Notes under the pieces: model-generated | Told to the model about the DNA's origin: nothing | The model's input: the letters and a program-made list of their open reading frames with translations, nothing else | The model's database searches: none | Part shown: one piece after another, positions 15,246 through 15,851 of the stretch | Layout of the letters: each line of letters starts with the position of its first letter | Numbering within the stretch: position 1 is the first letter of the stretch | Program-made: the position numbers and the translations under genes | Assembly: GCA_016196515.1 (NCBI GenBank) | Contig: JACPXN010000073.1 | Coordinates: 1 to 15,851, forward strand | Reading direction: 5' to 3' | DNA: 15,851 bases | From: Candidatus Omnitrophota bacterium | GTDB taxonomy: Bacteria > Omnitrophota > Gorgyraeia > Zapsychrales > Fredricksoniimonadaceae

Positions 15246-15851
15246 CGTTATCATCATGACGGTATTGGCGATCCCCACAGTACCGCCGATCCGAAACGGA
15301 ATGTGACGGCTGTCAATACTAAACCATACCTTGTATTTGTCCGGTTTGCTTTCCATGTATAAACTCGCCGCTTTGCGGCCGGCGGCTTTGATGCGTTGTG
15401 GCCCGACAATGCCTATTTTCAATTTCTGCGTCGGTAAAACGATGTCCATGTCCTCACCGGTCCGAAAGGAGCCGCTGCGGCGGTAACGGTAAATGAACCC
15501 GTAAATATTGTCCACCGCGCTCTCGACGGCGATCACCTGTTCGGTCTCTTTGCCCCAGGCAAATTTGTGCAGGTAAATTTTTTTGGCTCCCTGCAGATAG
15601 TCCTCGCGGATCTTTTCTTTTGCGCCGAAAATGTTCAAGTCGCGCAAAACCACGACCGGAAGAAAGGTGTCCGGGTCCAGATAGATCTCTTCCTGGTCGT
15701 AAAAATTAAAACCATCAGCCCTGAAAACGATCAAAAACAAACGCTGTCCTTCATACAACACTTCACCCGGAAAGGTCAGGGTCGCCCGGCCCACCTTAAA
15801 CCCCATTTGTTTGATATCGTAGGTGATGACCTCCCCCGCGCTAAACGGCGC
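15213..15851 (-). CDS. DUF3108 domain protein (5' end outside window)
   Basis: The fragment reads 212 residues from the window edge. It begins PFSAGEVITYDIKQMGFKVG, the typical opening of DUF3108, and continues with beta-strand alternation (RATLTFPGEV, IYLDPDTFLPVVVLRDLN, DKYKVWFSIDSRHIPFRIGG). DUF3108 proteins are usually secreted or periplasmic and of unknown function; a signal peptide is expected upstream but lies outside the window. An internal ATG at 15806 is not the real start, because the domain begins before it. The C-terminal VDTHRNPN and the TAA stop are encoded inside repeat copy C, so the original end was probably replaced or extended by a few residues. trpB follows in the same direction, with no known functional link. 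Confidence 0.85.
   Translation of the reverse strand, partial: APFSAGEVITYDIKQMGFKVGRATLTFPGEVLYEGQRLFLIVFRADGFNFYDQEEIYLDPDTFLPVVVLRDLNIFGAKEKIREDYLQGAKKIYLHKFAWGKETEQVIAVESAVDNIYGFIYRYRRSGSFRTGEDMDIVLPTQKLKIGIVGPQRIKAAGRKAASLYMESKPDKYKVWFSIDSRHIPFRIGGTVGIANTVMMITNYVDTHRNPN

Overview
The window is a stretch of bacterial chromosome with moderately high GC. Almost every gene lies on the minus strand, so transcription runs from high to low coordinates. The content is mostly housekeeping: trpB, trpA, argS, rsfS, recJ, a cold-shock protein and several peptidases and transporters. Lipoproteins and a DUF3108 protein suggest a cell with an envelope of Gram-negative type. Short GC-rich palindromes are scattered in and between genes, a habit seen in several uncultured candidate phyla. 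An Omnitrophota-like bacterium would fit, but this is a weak inference; no marker in the window settles the phylum.

Layout, in transcription order. The 3' part of a DUF3108 gene (from 15851) is followed by trpB and trpA, each preceded by one copy of an 82-bp inverted-repeat element. trpA overlaps an M16 zinc peptidase gene by 13 bp. After a palindrome-rich gap comes a tightly packed run: an unrecognised 57-residue gene (11557..11730), rsfS (GTGA overlap), argS (7-nt gap), recJ (1-nt gap) and an M3 peptidase (ATGA overlap). A shorter, 62-bp copy of the element separates the M3 peptidase from a CNNM/CorC membrane protein, which overlaps an MFS transporter gene by ATGA. A promoter then starts a peptidoglycan-binding lipoprotein, followed by a cold-shock protein and a Nudix hydrolase that ends at a clear intrinsic terminator. 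The last genes are an AT-rich cation/proton antiporter with its own ribosome binding site, and an OmpR/PhoB-type response regulator cut by the window edge.

The most unusual point is on the plus strand. Ribosomal protein L28 (rpmB) is encoded antisense to the 3' end of recJ. A near-consensus sigma-70 promoter lies over the recJ/M3 junction and would start transcription at or next to the L28 ATG. L28 loses its family match at 7781, just where RecJ, read from the other side, loses its own. The two genes therefore seem to have collided tail to tail, or the assembly has an error there.

The second theme is small repeats that have been absorbed into genes. They supply the C-terminal tail of RsfS, an N-terminal insert in ArgS, the last residues of the DUF3108 protein and the stop codon of trpB. 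I found no defence system, CRISPR array, integrase, transposase, tRNA or rRNA. The wider system most worth following is the nested palindromic repeat family.
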